Shown piece after piece: positions 41,292 to 52,153 of a stretch of DNA of 64,000 nt. Each line of letters begins with the position of its first letter. The stretch's first letter is position 1. Origin of the DNA: Amyelois transitella (taxonomy: Eukaryota > Arthropoda > Insecta > Lepidoptera > Pyralidae); assembly GCF_032362555.1 (NCBI RefSeq), contig NC_083529.1:2170001-2234000 (forward strand). Reading direction: 5' to 3'. Both the position numbers and the translations under genes were made by a program. The notes below the pieces were generated by a model that was given only the letters and a program-made list of their open reading frames with translations, ran no database searches and was not told the origin of the DNA.

Positions 41292-41299
41292 GATGGGGA

Positions 41300-43160
41300 A
41301 AAACATTTAAATGCAACACTAAGACTAACTACACTATCACTACAATTGAAAAATAAAATGGATATAAATAACTCTTTATCTGAGACAATAAATCAACTGA
41401 TAGAATACGGATTTATTGTGGTCTAAAACTGTTGATTTCATACAAAACCACACTTATTTCACATATATTAATACAGTTCACGATTAAATATTGCAATATT
41501 TGCAATTTTTTGAATGACCTTTACTTTTTCTGTATGCATACTTAGTAGAATTCGAACTAATATTTTCTGGTATGTAGTCTAGTTGTTGATTTATTGTAGA
41601 AAATGAACAAAACACAATAGTTTCAAATGAGAAAACGTTTTATATGAACTAACGGATAGTCGTGTGTTCGACGGCTTTCCCATTATGAATGGTGAATAAT
41701 TTATACGATTATTAAAACACAATGTTTCTATCACAAATGTACATAAATAAATCACAAAAATATCTCCCAAAACGGCATTTAAAAACACGAGAATACAATT
41801 TGACCACAAAAAACAGATGCGATGTGGAAGTTGACAAGAGAAACAAAAAGTAGTTTTCGATCATGTTTATTTGACATTGACAAAATTGAAATTGTCATCT
41901 TGGGCGACTAGTGTTGCCCTACCACATATCCTATTTTAGTGTGAACTATGTAGATTTACCTTTTTATTTTTGCCTATGTCGAGTTCAGTCAGTCCTCGTT
42001 ATAGAATATTTATACAAAAAATGGGCGTATGGGTTCCCGCCAAAAAAACACCCGCAGGACCTACCTTGGGCCACTCAGACTTTTTATATATGAGACTGGC
42101 CAGTTAAAAACATCTTTATAAAAATATTTGTTTTCCCTCCATTTTATTTTATAGGTATATATTTTGTTAAAATAAATGGATGAAGGACCATTATGGCAAT
42201 CGTGTATCTATTTATATGCGAGACCTACCTAGAGGATCATAAAGAGATTTTATGCTACAGTTTCGTTCACAATGATTCTTTTCTAAATAAATAATTAAAG
42301 GTAAGATTGAGAATTGGAAATTGATTAGTGTTTTAAAATAAAATCAGATTTGAGTTTTCTTAGATCTATATTTTCTTTTTCTACAAGTTATGGTGTTGAT
42401 AATCTGACATTGATTTTCTTTATATTAATTGTATTTTTATGTATATATAAAAGTATTAACTAATGTTTACGTACCTACTTAGGTTAAAGTGTATTACAAT
42501 CACAGATTTGAAAACATTACTTGAAGATTACAATACATAGGTATATTTATTTTCCGTTCGTGAGTATTGCCACAATAATTAATTCAAATATTTCCAATCA
42601 AAAGGCTTAATAAGAACTGCTACCGTTTATTAGAGAACTAAGTACATACTTCCAGTTAATATTCTATTGACTATTATTTAATTATACTCAAATACCTAAC
42701 AAGATTAGCACATCTTGTGGGAAAGAATTAATTTAGTAGAATTTTCTAATCAAGTCAATCCGCCAACACAATATTATTTTTTTAATTCCCCCTTATTTTA
42801 ATCAATGTCCTTTTTTCTTATCTAACTCAATTGCTTATAATAATATTATTTGCAGCCTCATTTAAATAATATTTATGTACAAAAAATATATATAGGTTGG
42901 CAAAGGTACAATATGATTGCTATACCAACCAAGTTAAAAACAAAAGTAAGACCCAAAGGTGAGAGAGAGAGAGGTCAAAGGTCAAAACAGATTCAAAATA
43001 GTTCGTGTACCATTTTCCACAAGAAGTAGCTAGGAAAAAGTAAATTTATACTCAAAGCAGAAAACAGAAATATCTATATACATGGTTAAGTTAAACACAA
43101 TTTATTAACGATTTACGGAGAGATCGCGTTACGAACTCCATTATGAATTGGCGGCAGTCT
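41300..43160. other. Intergenic, upstream of NYN gene
   Basis: AT-rich. It must contain the NYN gene promoter, but no definite motif was placed. The open frames at 41591-41809 and 41911-42093 show no recognisable domain. Confidence 0.45.
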
Positions 43161-43164
43161 TCAT

Positions 43165-43450
43165 GTCCGTGACATAGTTATCAGATAAAATGCATGGGAG
43201 CCGCCTGCGCTGGTACAGACATGACTTGCGGAAGCCTGCAAACTATCTGGGGAACTGTCTGTGGGGAATAGTCTAAGAATTGAAAACGCGGTAGACTGGA
43301 ACAAATGGAAAGAAAGAAAGAAAAATAGTTTATTTGGTACATTAACAAAATATAAATTGGAAGAGAAAAGTAAGAAAGCGCACCCAAGGCTCGGAAGCGG
43401 AATGGCGGAGTGTGCAACTGGAAACATGCTGTTATGAGAGAGAGAATTTA
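43165..43450. repeat. Repeat family F
   Basis: CTCGGAAGCGGAATGGCGGA and GTGTGCAACTGGAAACATG. Related stretches at 54598-54680 and 62150-62275 also end in GAGAGAGAGA. Class unknown. Confidence 0.5.
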
Positions 43451-43923
43451 CTAATTTCTAGAGAGACTGTATTTGTAGGTATAAGTCAATAAAATTATAT
43501 TTAATCAACGACCTATTTATAATCTATTTTATAAGTAGCTACTTATCTATTTTTATAGTAAACTAAATTAGATTGAAAGAGATCATAGTATACAAAAATG
43601 CCTCATAAATATGTTGAAATTCACGTTCAGTTCTTGATGAATGTAATAGGGATGTGGACTATTTTTGGGAAAGTGTTTAAAACCATGCATAAGTACCAAA
43701 TATAACCCAAACTATTTATTATTATTTTTTTATTTCAAGTAATTCCTTTAAAATAATTTATTTAAAATTCCATTTAAAATATCGCGCCAAAACGTGGATA
43801 CCTGTCAAACGGCCGCTGTGACGTCACGCGTTATAAAATATTGTCGAAGTTGTATGTATGTAATAGTTATTTCGTAGTTGTGTGATAATAATATGAATTC
43901 AAAATTTTATTAATATTGTGCAA

Positions 43924-44082
43924 TGTCGCAGTGTAAAAGTACAACTATTAAAACATCTGAAAACTGTTTATTCACGTTCCACGTACAAAAACGATGCGGA
44001 AAAAGTGGCTTCAATTAGCCCGTCGGGATCCGGCACTTGTATCTACACAAAGTAAAATGTATTTCTGTGCGGATCATTTGAT
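43924..44082 (+). pseudogene. Frameshifted THAP-domain exon
   Basis: Starts MSQCKSTTIKTSENCLFTFH. After a frame change near 43990-44000 it continues KKWLQLARRDPALVSTQSKM and YFCADHLM, then a gtaagt donor. W and the C-x2-H pair fit a THAP finger, as in P-element-type transposases. It is disrupted and short. Confidence 0.6.
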
Positions 44083-45107
44083 GTAAGTTTGATAATATTT
44101 GTTACATTTACTTGTACATATTAAAATAATTTTTCTCTTCAAGTTTTCAAAGACGAAAACTCGAATTTTTAGGTTAGAAATAATGTAAACAATGTTTCGT
44201 TCTTTCATTATAGTTGGCCAATGATATGGCAAAATCATATTATTTCGTTTTTACCTTATAATTTAAAAATACCTACTATTGCTATAATAATGTATCTTGA
44301 GTATATTACTTACATGGATGTCTTCACATTTCTAAATTCAGCAGAGCAGAAGTTACTATTTGTTGCGAAGAAATTAGCCACCGTAAAGCAATCAATTCTT
44401 GGCAAATTTGAACTATCTGCCTTAATATATCCACTTTCCATTATGGGAAAGCAAAATTTATTCAAAAAGATAATCGGTCGGAAATCACGGTAATAATATG
44501 ATCCAAATATCAACAAACACCATAATACTTGACAGCGAAAATTCTTGTATTGCAACGCGTGACATCACGCGTTTTAATTGGTGTTCATTGTCACGTGACT
44601 TGAGGGTGAAATATTTGATTACATTTTGGAGAGAGAGAGATTCTCCAGGGTTTGTAGTTCAGAATAATACTCCGTTTCAGAAGGTGAGAATGGAATGATT
44701 TATTTACAAAATTGAGACATATTTATATAAAACTATTTACAATGGAAAATGCATGGACGAATCATAAATACGGAATTATTACCAATGATGAAGAGAGATT
44801 ATTTTTAACAAATCAGAAATATCGAATTATAGCCAATAGTGTGAGCGTATTTACAAAAGGAAATCTATCTAAAAGTTTTTGAGGATAATAAAATTGATTT
44901 GCATAGATTTCTGAGAATTTTGCATTGCTGTCTCTTGAGTCTGGATAGCTCCATCTCGTTTCCGCTACACGTGTCGAGCTTGAGTTTCTGTGACGCCCGG
45001 TGCGGCCGCAGGCGCGCCGAGGGCGCTACGTGCGGTGTGCACGCGATGTTTGTTGGGTGAAACTTGCTTGCGTATAAAACCGTCTTGCTGCTTGCTCCCC
45101 GCCTCAG

Positions 45108-47421
45108 ACACACAGGGCGGCTGCGATGTCCTTGATGTGTTGGTCTACAAAGGACTCCCAGCACCGCCACAACAGACGGTGCTCCCCGATCTGCCATCAG
45201 ACCACCGGCCCGTCCTCGTCCTAGTCGACAGTGCCCCGGTCAGGGTCTCGCTGACCACATGCCGCCGCAAAACAAATTGGGAGGCATTCCAGGACGCCCT
45301 CCAAGAAGACTTTCCCACCAGGCCGATTGCAACAGCCGCAGACGTAGAGGAGGCAGCCTCCGATATGACCAGCCGCATCCAGGAAGCCCTTACCTCCAAC
45401 ACCAGAGAACTCGCAGCCGGCGCGAAACCCGATCCGCTGCCGCCGGCTCTCAAAAACCTGGTGGAGGAGAAGCGCGCAGTCCGAAGACAATGGATGCGGA
45501 CGAGATGCCCCCTCCTAAAATCACGTCTCAATCGCCTGGTGGAAGACGTCAAGGACGCCATGAATGAGCACGCAGCCAAGTCGTGGGAGAATCACCTGCT
45601 GACTGTGGGCGATGGCATCCCCTCTGTCCATCGCCTATGCCGTCAGCTCTCGCGAGAGCCCCAACCAACCAGGCCACTGTTGGGCCCTGACGGCCTCCCA
45701 CGATTTCGTGCGAAAGACCGCGCGGACATCCTTGTGGACCACCTGGAGCGCCAGTTCACGCCGAATCCCGTGACCGACCAGGAGCACAACCGGAGGGTCA
45801 CCGACCGAGTGCGAGAGCTTCTCACACAGCCGCTCGAGCCGACGGAAGACCCGGTGGTCTTCTCTCCCGGCGAGGTGCAGCGAATGCTGCCGAAATTGAA
45901 GCCCAGGAAAGCCCCGGGCGCAGACCGAATCACCAACGAGGCGCTACGTCATCTTCCGCCGCGAGCAATCGCGGCGATCACGCGCCTCTTTAACGGCATA
46001 CTGCGCTCGGGTCACTTCCCCTCAAACTGGAAGAACGCAAGAACCATTATGCTGCCCAAGCCGGGAAAGGATCACCGAAGACCAAACGGATTCCGGCCGA
46101 TCGCGCTGCTGAGCAAGTTCTCGCAGCTCTTCGAGCGCCTGTTCCTCCGGCGACTGCTCCCATTCGTCGAGCCACGTCCGGAACAATTCGGGTTTCGGCC
46201 CGACCACTCAACGACGCTCCAGGTCGCAAGACTTCTCCACAGGATGTCCGAAAGCCATAATAAAAAGGAATGCGTGGCTGCCGTGTTCCTTGATATGGAA
46301 ATGGCCTTCGACAGGGTATGGCACGAGGGGCTGCTGTACAAGCTGTCGGAGGCCCAAGTGCCCCCAAGATTGGTCAGGGTCTTGGCCTCCTTCCTCACTG
46401 ATCGCCGAGTCCACGTCGCAGTGGAAGACGCCGTCTCCTCCGTGCGCCCTGTGCGCGCCGGAGTCCCGCAAGGAAGCTGTCTGTCCCCGGCCTGCTATGC
46501 CGCGTTCACCGACGACATCCCTGCCGTCGGCCAGGTGGAGCTAGCGCTGTACGCTGACGATGCGGCGTACTACGCGTCGTCTATTCGCCCGCTGTACGCC
46601 GCCAAGAGGCTGCAGCCCACACTCGAGGCTCTGCCGGGCTGGCTCTCCAAATGGAGGCTCTCGGTGAACGTCGGCAAGACACAAGCTATCATGACGGGGA
46701 CAAGACCCCACCCGCCTCCACTGCGACTGCTCGGCGAATCGGTGCCGTGGCGGCCACATGTCAAATATCTGGGAGTTACCATAGATCGGCGTCTCACGTT
46801 CAAGAAGCACGTGGGAGACGTCGTCGCGAAGACCAAGGCAGCCAGGGGGAAGCTCTACGCAGTCCTCTCCTCCAGCCTCCCCCTGAGGACGAAGCTCGGG
46901 ATCTACCGAACATATGTCAGATCCCGCCTCACGTATGCGGCCCCGGCGTGGTACGCCTACTGCTCTGAGACCAACAGAAGAAGACTCAGAGCCCAGGAGA
47001 ACCTCAGTCTCAGAGCAGTCGTCGGAGCCCCGCGCTACGTGAGGAACTCGACAATCCTCAGGGACTTGAAGTGGGAGGGCCTAGACGACTTTGTGGCCAG
47101 GCTGGCCACGAAGATGTTTGAGAGGGCGGACGCATCATCGCACGCCCACCTGCGCGGCATCGCGCCGCTCCATGCCCGCCCTCCGGACCGTCGCGTGAAG
47201 CCCTCACCTCGCTGCCTTGCGGCAGACGTCGTCGCTCAGTGACGACGCCGCCGCCGATGGGAACTCCCAGAAGATAGAAGAAGATGACCCAGGCCGCCAC
47301 GGCCGCCCCATTGACCTGCCTACAGCTGTAGGCAGCGATGAAACCAGTGAAGAGGGTAAAAAGACCCTGACCACTCGCTCCAACTCCTGCACAAGGAGTT
47401 TGGGAAGACCCCTCGTCGTCG
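45108..47421 (+). mobile_element. Jockey-like LINE, 5'-truncated, inserted in the LTR
   Basis: Bounded by TCCCCGCCTCAG at 45096-45107 and 47422-47433. Base composition is strikingly GC-rich against its surroundings. The 3' end is (TCG)n-like (CTCGTCGTCG), with no poly(A) tail. Confidence 0.88.
45110..47242 (+). CDS. LINE ORF2 fragment: end of endonuclease plus reverse transcriptase
   Basis: Open from the 5' break to TGA at 47242, about 710 residues. It begins in the last part of an APE-type endonuclease (LPSDHRPVLVLV). The reverse transcriptase follows: NARTIMLPKPGKD, GFRPIALLSKFSQLFERL, EQFGFRPDHSTT, FLDMEMAFDRVWHEGLL, GVPQGSCLSPACY and the catalytic LALYADDAAYYA, then KYLGVTIDRRL. No stop interrupts it. 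The apparent upstream Met at 44990 lies in LTR sequence, so that reading is an accident of the junction. Without ORF1 and most of the endonuclease it cannot move alone. Clade assignment (Jockey-like) is from general resemblance. Confidence 0.85.
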   Translation, partial: TQGGCDVLDVLVYKGLPAPPQQTVLPDLPSDHRPVLVLVDSAPVRVSLTTCRRKTNWEAFQDALQEDFPTRPIATAADVEEAASDMTSRIQEALTSNTRELAAGAKPDPLPPALKNLVEEKRAVRRQWMRTRCPLLKSRLNRLVEDVKDAMNEHAAKSWENHLLTVGDGIPSVHRLCRQLSREPQPTRPLLGPDGLPRFRAKDRADILVDHLERQFTPNPVTDQEHNRRVTDRVRELLTQPLEPTEDPVVFSPGEVQRMLPKLKPRKAPGADRITNEALRHLPPRAIAAITRLFNGILRSGHFPSNWKNARTIMLPKPGKDHRRPNGFRPIALLSKFSQLFERLFLRRLLPFVEPRPEQFGFRPDHSTTLQVARLLHRMSESHNKKECVAAVFLDMEMAFDRVWHEGLLYKLSEAQVPPRLVRVLASFLTDRRVHVAVEDAVSSVRPVRAGVPQGSCLSPACYAAFTDDIPAVGQVELALYADDAAYYASSIRPLYAAKRLQPTLEALPGWLSKWRLSVNVGKTQAIMTGTRPHPPPLRLLGESVPWRPHVKYLGVTIDRRLTFKKHVGDVVAKTKAARGKLYAVLSSSLPLRTKLGIYRTYVRSRLTYAAPAWYAYCSETNRRRLRAQENLSLRAVVGAPRYVRNSTILRDLKWEGLDDFVARLATKMFERADASSHAHLRGIAPLHARPPDRRVKPSPRCLAADVVAQ

Positions 47422-47886
47422 TCCCCGCCTCAGTGGTAATTTGAACTCGCGGCGTGAGGTCGCGCTCGTGAAGCTCGCGCGAAGTGCAGTGTGTGCGTCG
47501 AACTCTTGAGTTTGTTGTGTTGTTTCGGACGGAGATCCGATGGACAATAATGCAGTGTGGAGAATTGGCGTGTGAAGATGCTGATGCTGCCTGGAAGAAC
47601 TGCTGATGCACGATGTGTGGCATGTCCATGTGCACGCGCTCACAAACAGTTCTTTTCAGAACTAGCTTCTTCTGGTTTCTGGGCAACGAAGTCGGCATGA
47701 TATTAAAGTGCTTGATTTGTTTTATTCATCTCTTATATATATATGTATTATATCTATTATATCCTGGTAATGTTTTGGTATTATGATGGTAAATATTATG
47801 AAGGTAATGGTTGTGCTCGGTAATGGGTAAGGTAATCTTGTTGGTAAGTATGTTGGTACTTGATGGTAAGTATGCTGGTAGCCACA

Positions 47887-47899
47887 GTACTCCCCCTCA
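47887..47899 (-). other. Ty3 polypurine tract
   Basis: On the minus strand TTGAGGGGGAGTAC directly precedes the 3' LTR, as expected for the plus-strand priming site. Confidence 0.75.
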
Positions 47900-50800
47900 A
47901 GTGAAACGTACCGGCAACCTGACGGCACGGCCGACACGAGTTTTCTTGTCCGTTTGCTGTGGTGTCATGTTGCTCGTATTAACCGGAGCGGGAATTTTCT
48001 GTGGTGAGGTACTTTCTTGCGCCTGTGCCTTAGTGATAGCTTGACCTTGACCTAGTGTAGCTTGAGCTTGAACTTGTGTTGACATTGTTGATGAATTTGC
48101 GATGTCGTCGTCTTGCAATAGGTAGGCAGGTTTGAGTCGGTCGATTGAAATGTTTGACTCGCGATCCGGTAGTTGAATTGTGTAGTACTTGTCCGTTAGT
48201 CTCTTGATAACTCGATAAGGGCCTTCGTATGGTGATTGAAGTGACTTCTTAACGGCGTCGACACGAACAAATACGTGTGTGCAATCTTGTAGGTCTTTAT
48301 GAATGAAGATGCGTGGATTGCTGTTGTGATGTACTGTTGACTGTTGCGGGCTATGTTCTTTGATAGTAGATCGTAGTTTTTCGACGAAGTTGTAGTCCAT
48401 TGATGTAGGTATTGATGACGTAGTGAAAAATTCACCCGGTAGACGTAAGTTATAGCCATATGTGAGTTCGGCTGGGCTAACTTCAGCGTCTGTGCGTAGG
48501 GTGGCGCGTAATCCGAATAGGACTGTAGGTAACTCGTCGATCCATGACCTTGAACTTGATAGCCGGGTGCGTAGTGCGGTCTTCAGTGTTCTGTGCCAGC
48601 GTTCGACAATACCGTTTGCTTGCGGATGGTATGCCGTAGTGCGATTTTTCGTGATTCCCATAAGCTTCATAAGGTTGTTGAAAAGTTGACTTTCGAACTG
48701 ACGTCCTTGGTCGCTGGTGAGTGTTGTAGGGCATCCGAATCTCGTAATCCAGTGGTTGTAAATTACTTCGGTAACTTTGTCAGCTGTTATTTCTTCGGTA
48801 GGTATTGCTTCGGGCCATTTCGTTTCGCGGTCAATCATGGTTACTAGGTAGCGATAACCTTGAGGCGTCGTAGGTAGCGGTCCGACGATGTCCACGTGTA
48901 CGTGTCGAAAACGTTCAGTTGGCGGGAATTTCGAAACTTCGCTGTAGGTATGGCGTTGAACTTTGTTTTTTTGACAATCGATGCAGCTTTTCGTCCATCT
49001 TGAGATGTCGCTATTCATTGACGGCCAAAAATATTTTTGAGATGCCATCTTCCGTGTTGTGCGTGTACCGGGGTGGTTGATGTTGTGTACACTCTTGAAT
49101 ACTTCTTCACGATATTGTTCGGGGATGTATGGTCGTATGTTCGATGTTGATGTTTCGCAGTAGAGTTCGACGTCGGTGTTGGGAATGATGATTTTCTTGA
49201 GACAGATGTTGTCTTGTTTTTGTAAGTCGGGTACAGATGTGTCTTCGTGTTGAGCTTTTGCAATTTCCTCGTAATTGATTGTAGACGGGAACGATACTGC
49301 TTCTATGCGACTTAGGGCATCGGCTACGATGTTATTTTTTCCGCTCACATGGCGTATGTCGGTTGTGAACTCACTGATGAATAGGAGTTGTCGGGTACGG
49401 CGTGGCGTTTCTGTAGTCGACGTTATTTTGTGCATAGCGAACGTAAGAGGTTTGTGATCGGTGAAAATGATCAGTGGACGTCCCTCGAACATTTTTCGGA
49501 AGTGTTTTACGGCCATGTAGATTGCTTGTAGTTCTCTGTCGTATGTTGAATATTTTGTTTGTGCGCTGGAAAACTTCTTAGAAAAATAGCCAAGTGGTTG
49601 CCATTTTTCGTCGATGTATTGTTGTAGCACGGCGCCAGCTGATTTATCCGAAGCGTCGCAAAATAGGGCGTAAGTAGCATCGTGGGACGGGTGGGCGAGT
49701 AAAGCAGCGTTGCATATGCTGTTTTTACATGCTTCGAATGCGTCCGATGACTCTTGTGTCCATTGTATGACGGTTTTGTCACGTTTCTTGACGTTGTGGA
49801 GATGTGCATTGAGTGGTGCTTGGATAAATGCGGCGTTAGGTATGTGATTGCGGTAGAAATTCAACATACCGAGAAAACGACGTAGCTCTTCGATAGTGTT
49901 GGGCTTGGGGTATTTGGAGATGATGTCTACCTTTTCAGCTGGTGGTTTGATACCATCTTTGGATACGATGTAGCCCAAGAACTTTACTTCGGGTTGGCCA
50001 AAGTGACATTTTGCTGGGTTGATGGTAATGCCATGTTCTTCAAGTCGTTCGAGTACTTGCCGTAGGTGTTCACGGTGCTGGGTTTCGTTCTCTGATGCTA
50101 TGAGTACGTCGTCGATGAATGGAAAGACGAAAGGTTGTCCTTTGAGTACTTGGTGGATGAAACGTTGGAAGGTTTGGCCTGCGTTCTTGAGACCTGGACA
50201 CATTCGTGGGAATTCGAATAGTCCCATCGGTGTGATGATGGCTGTCTTCTCGATGTCTTCCTCACGAACCATCAGTTGTTGATAAGCTCGATTTAAATCC
50301 AAAACTGAGAATATGGTCTTCCCGGCAAGCTGGTAGGTGAAGTCTTTAACCCTTGGAACTGGATAGCGGTCGGGTTTGGTGATCGCGTTTAGACGGCGAT
50401 AATCACCACAGACTCTGATGTCTCCGTTCTTCTTTGGTACGACGTGAAGTGGTGATGACCATGGGCTCTTGCTGGGTCGACAAAGTCCTTGTTCGATCAT
50501 GTTTTGGAACTCTTGTTTGACTTTCTCGTAGCGATGAGGTGGTATGGGACGAGCTCGGCAGTGGACAGGTTGACCTTCGGTTTCGATGTAATGTTGAACG
50601 TTGATCTTGCTATTGTTTATATTCATTGCGGTGAGACGAGTAATTCCGGGATAATCGGCGAGTATCGCGTGATACGAATTATTCGAGTCAATACTGCGTA
50701 TTGTAGGTACAGATGTTGCTCGAACAGGGGCGTTGACCTTTAGACTTGTAACGTTGTCGATTAGTCTTTTGTTTTTGAGATCGACGATGAGTTGATGATG

Positions 50801-51211
50801 TTTGAGAAAATCGGCTCCCAGGATCGGCTTCGATACGTCTGCGACGATGAATTTCCACTTGTATGGACGACGTAGGTTGAGATCGAGTTCGAGTGTTTTT
50901 TCGCCGTATGTTGATATGACGGTGTTGTTGGCGGCGTACAGCTTGTAGGGTAGCGGCTTAGTTAGGCTGGTTTTTAGCCTAGGTATAGCTGAAATGTTCG
51001 CGCCGGTGTCCACCAGGAAAGATAAACCAGTTTTCTTGTCTGTGACGAATAGGCGGTATGTGCATGGGAGAACGCTGGGTTCCGCCTCGGCCAACGTTCG
51101 GTCTAGTTTTCCGGCTTCTCGGTTTTCGTGATGTAGGAACAGGGCGATGTACATTTTCTCGCTTGTGCTCCAAAACGTCGATGGTAGAAACAATACGGCG
51201 ATGGCGAATTG
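47897..51211 (-). CDS. Ty3/Gypsy Pol: protease, reverse transcriptase, RNase H, integrase
   Basis: An uninterrupted frame of about 1,100 residues. Domains in order: aspartic protease (FLVDTGANISAIP), reverse transcriptase (VCGDYRRLNAITKPDRYPVP, SVLDLNRAYQQ, catalytic FPFIDDVLIAS), RNase H (YALFCDASDKSAGAVLQ, TDHKPLTFA), HHCC finger and integrase core (CIDCQKNKVQ, HVDIVGPLPT, TSDQGRQF, HPQANGIVERWHR). It has no ATG at its start: the frame opens right after the TGA at 51214-51212 and overlaps the natural gag end, so expression should need a -1 shift from gag. FIDD replaces the usual Y/F-x-DD spelling variants but keeps both catalytic aspartates. Confidence 0.93.
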   Translation of the reverse strand, partial: QFAIAVLFLPSTFWSTSEKMYIALFLHHENREAGKLDRTLAEAEPSVLPCTYRLFVTDKKTGLSFLVDTGANISAIPRLKTSLTKPLPYKLYAANNTVISTYGEKTLELDLNLRRPYKWKFIVADVSKPILGADFLKHHQLIVDLKNKRLIDNVTSLKVNAPVRATSVPTIRSIDSNNSYHAILADYPGITRLTAMNINNSKINVQHYIETEGQPVHCRARPIPPHRYEKVKQEFQNMIEQGLCRPSKSPWSSPLHVVPKKNGDIRVCGDYRRLNAITKPDRYPVPRVKDFTYQLAGKTIFSVLDLNRAYQQLMVREEDIEKTAIITPMGLFEFPRMCPGLKNAGQTFQRFIHQVLKGQPFVFPFIDDVLIASENETQHREHLRQVLERLEEHGITINPAKCHFGQPEVKFLGYIVSKDGIKPPAEKVDIISKYPKPNTIEELRRFLGMLNFYRNHIPNAAFIQAPLNAHLHNVKKRDKTVIQWTQESSDAFEACKNSICNAALLAHPSHDATYALFCDASDKSAGAVLQQYIDEKWQPLGYFSKKFSSAQTKYSTYDRELQAIYMAVKHFRKMFEGRPLIIFTDHKPLTFAMHKITSTTETPRRTRQLLFISEFTTDIRHVSGKNNIVADALSRIEAVSFPSTINYEEIAKAQHEDTSVPDLQKQDNICLKKIIIPNTDVELYCETSTSNIRPYIPEQYREEVFKSVHNINHPGTRTTRKMASQKYFWPSMNSDISRWTKSCIDCQKNKVQRHTYSEVSKFPPTERFRHVHVDIVGPLPTTPQGYRYLVTMIDRETKWPEAIPTEEITADKVTEVIYNHWITRFGCPTTLTSDQGRQFESQLFNNLMKLMGITKNRTTAYHPQANGIVERWHRTLKTALRTRLSSSRSWIDELPTVLFGLRATLRTDAEVSPAELTYGYNLRLPGEFFTTSSIPTSMDYNFVEKLRSTIKEHSPQQSTVHHNSNPRIFIHKDLQDCTHVFVRVDAVKKSLQSPYEGPYRVIKRLTDKYYTIQLPDRESNISIDRLKPAYLLQDDDIANSSTMSTQVQAQATLGQGQAITKAQAQESTSPQKIPAPVNTSNMTPQQTDKKTRVGRAVRLPVRFT

Positions 51212-52024
51212 TCACGTGAGTTGGGACGAGAATAGTTGCGGTTCCGGGACTGGGATCGTTTTCTTCGATAATTGTTGTTGTTGTTGTTGTATGGCGGTCT
51301 TGATTTCAGTTCGGCGATTTCGACGGAAAGTTTTCTTAATTCGTTTATGAGAAATTGTGTATCTGACGATTGCGATGATGACTGGGCTTGTGATGATGAT
51401 GGCGACGATGTAGTACCTATTATTGACGGCGGAAATTTCCCGATGTTGCTCCATCATTTTGTCGGCAAGTAGGGCAAGCTCTTCTAGTGCGGTTGTCGTG
51501 CTGAATGATTCGCTTACGGCGAGGACAGAGCGAATATGTGCCGGTAGGTGGTTGGTCCACATGAGTCGTAGTGTGGTGTCGGGAATTCTGTCTCGAGCGA
51601 GATCGCGCATCCGTCGTAGCAGGTGGGTCGGCTTCTGGTCGCCTAGTTCCATTTCGGACAGAAGCTTTTGGAATTGCCGGCTGTCCGATTCTTCGTAGGC
51701 GGTGATGAGACGCTCCTTGATAGCCTGGTATGGGTTCGTCTCTGGCGGATTGTAGAGGAGGTCGCTGATTTGCTCTATGTCTTGTTTTTCGAGACGAGCG
51801 ATGACCATCTGCGCCATCTTCTGTTCACCCTTCTTTTGGTCGTGGGTGGCAGCCTCGAAACTGTAGAACCATAGACGTGGTCGGTCGCGCCAGAATGGTG
51901 GTATCCGCAGAGCGAGGGATATGTTGGCGATTTCGGGCTGGTTGTGGACGTGGGCTTGATCGGGCTGTGTGGACTGCGATGCGGCGGCGGCGGCGGCATT
52001 TGCGGCAGATTTTTCGGCGTCCAT
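51212..52024 (-). pseudogene. Ty3 gag, frame broken before the zinc knuckle
   Basis: The start MDAEKSAANAAAAAASQS is followed by a capsid-like region (PPFWRDRPRLWFYSFEA, LLSEMELGDQKPTHLLRRM). After MMEQH (about 51445) the frame turns into a low-complexity tail ending at TGA 51212. The natural continuation, with a zinc knuckle CFYHRRFGAQARKCTSPC, is in the neighbouring frame. This is consistent with one extra base near 51440-51452, which puts the N-terminal part into the pol frame with one stop between. A sequencing error is possible. Confidence 0.8.
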
Positions 52025-52136
52025 GATGATTCCTTCTTTTGTTGCAGTCGGGCAGAGATTCCGCGTTGAAATTTTCTTTTTTCAGGAATTTTTCCGCTGA
52101 GCCGACGAGCAGGGATTCTTCTTCTTGATGTTGTTC

Positions 52137-52153
52137 AGTCGGAGGTCACCAAT
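52137..52153 (-). other. Ty3 primer-binding site
   Basis: Just inside the 5' LTR the minus strand reads TTGGTGACCTCCGACTG. TGG complements the CCA end of a tRNA; the tRNA was not identified. Confidence 0.6.

Larger units (their letters stand above)
44626..47886 (-). repeat. 3' LTR of the Ty3 element, interrupted
   Basis: LTR sequence occupies 44626-45107 and 47434-47886 (482+453=935 bp, the same as the intact LTR). The gap is a LINE plus its 12-bp target duplication. Confidence 0.92.

Noticed and set aside
44990..45107. N-terminal part of the 750-residue open frame
   Set aside because: These bases are LTR sequence, identical in the other LTR. The LINE begins at 45108, so the apparent Met start is a junction artefact.
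48462..51874. Several plus-strand open frames of 60-90 residues
   Set aside because: They are antisense to the Ty3 gag and pol frames and show no domain.
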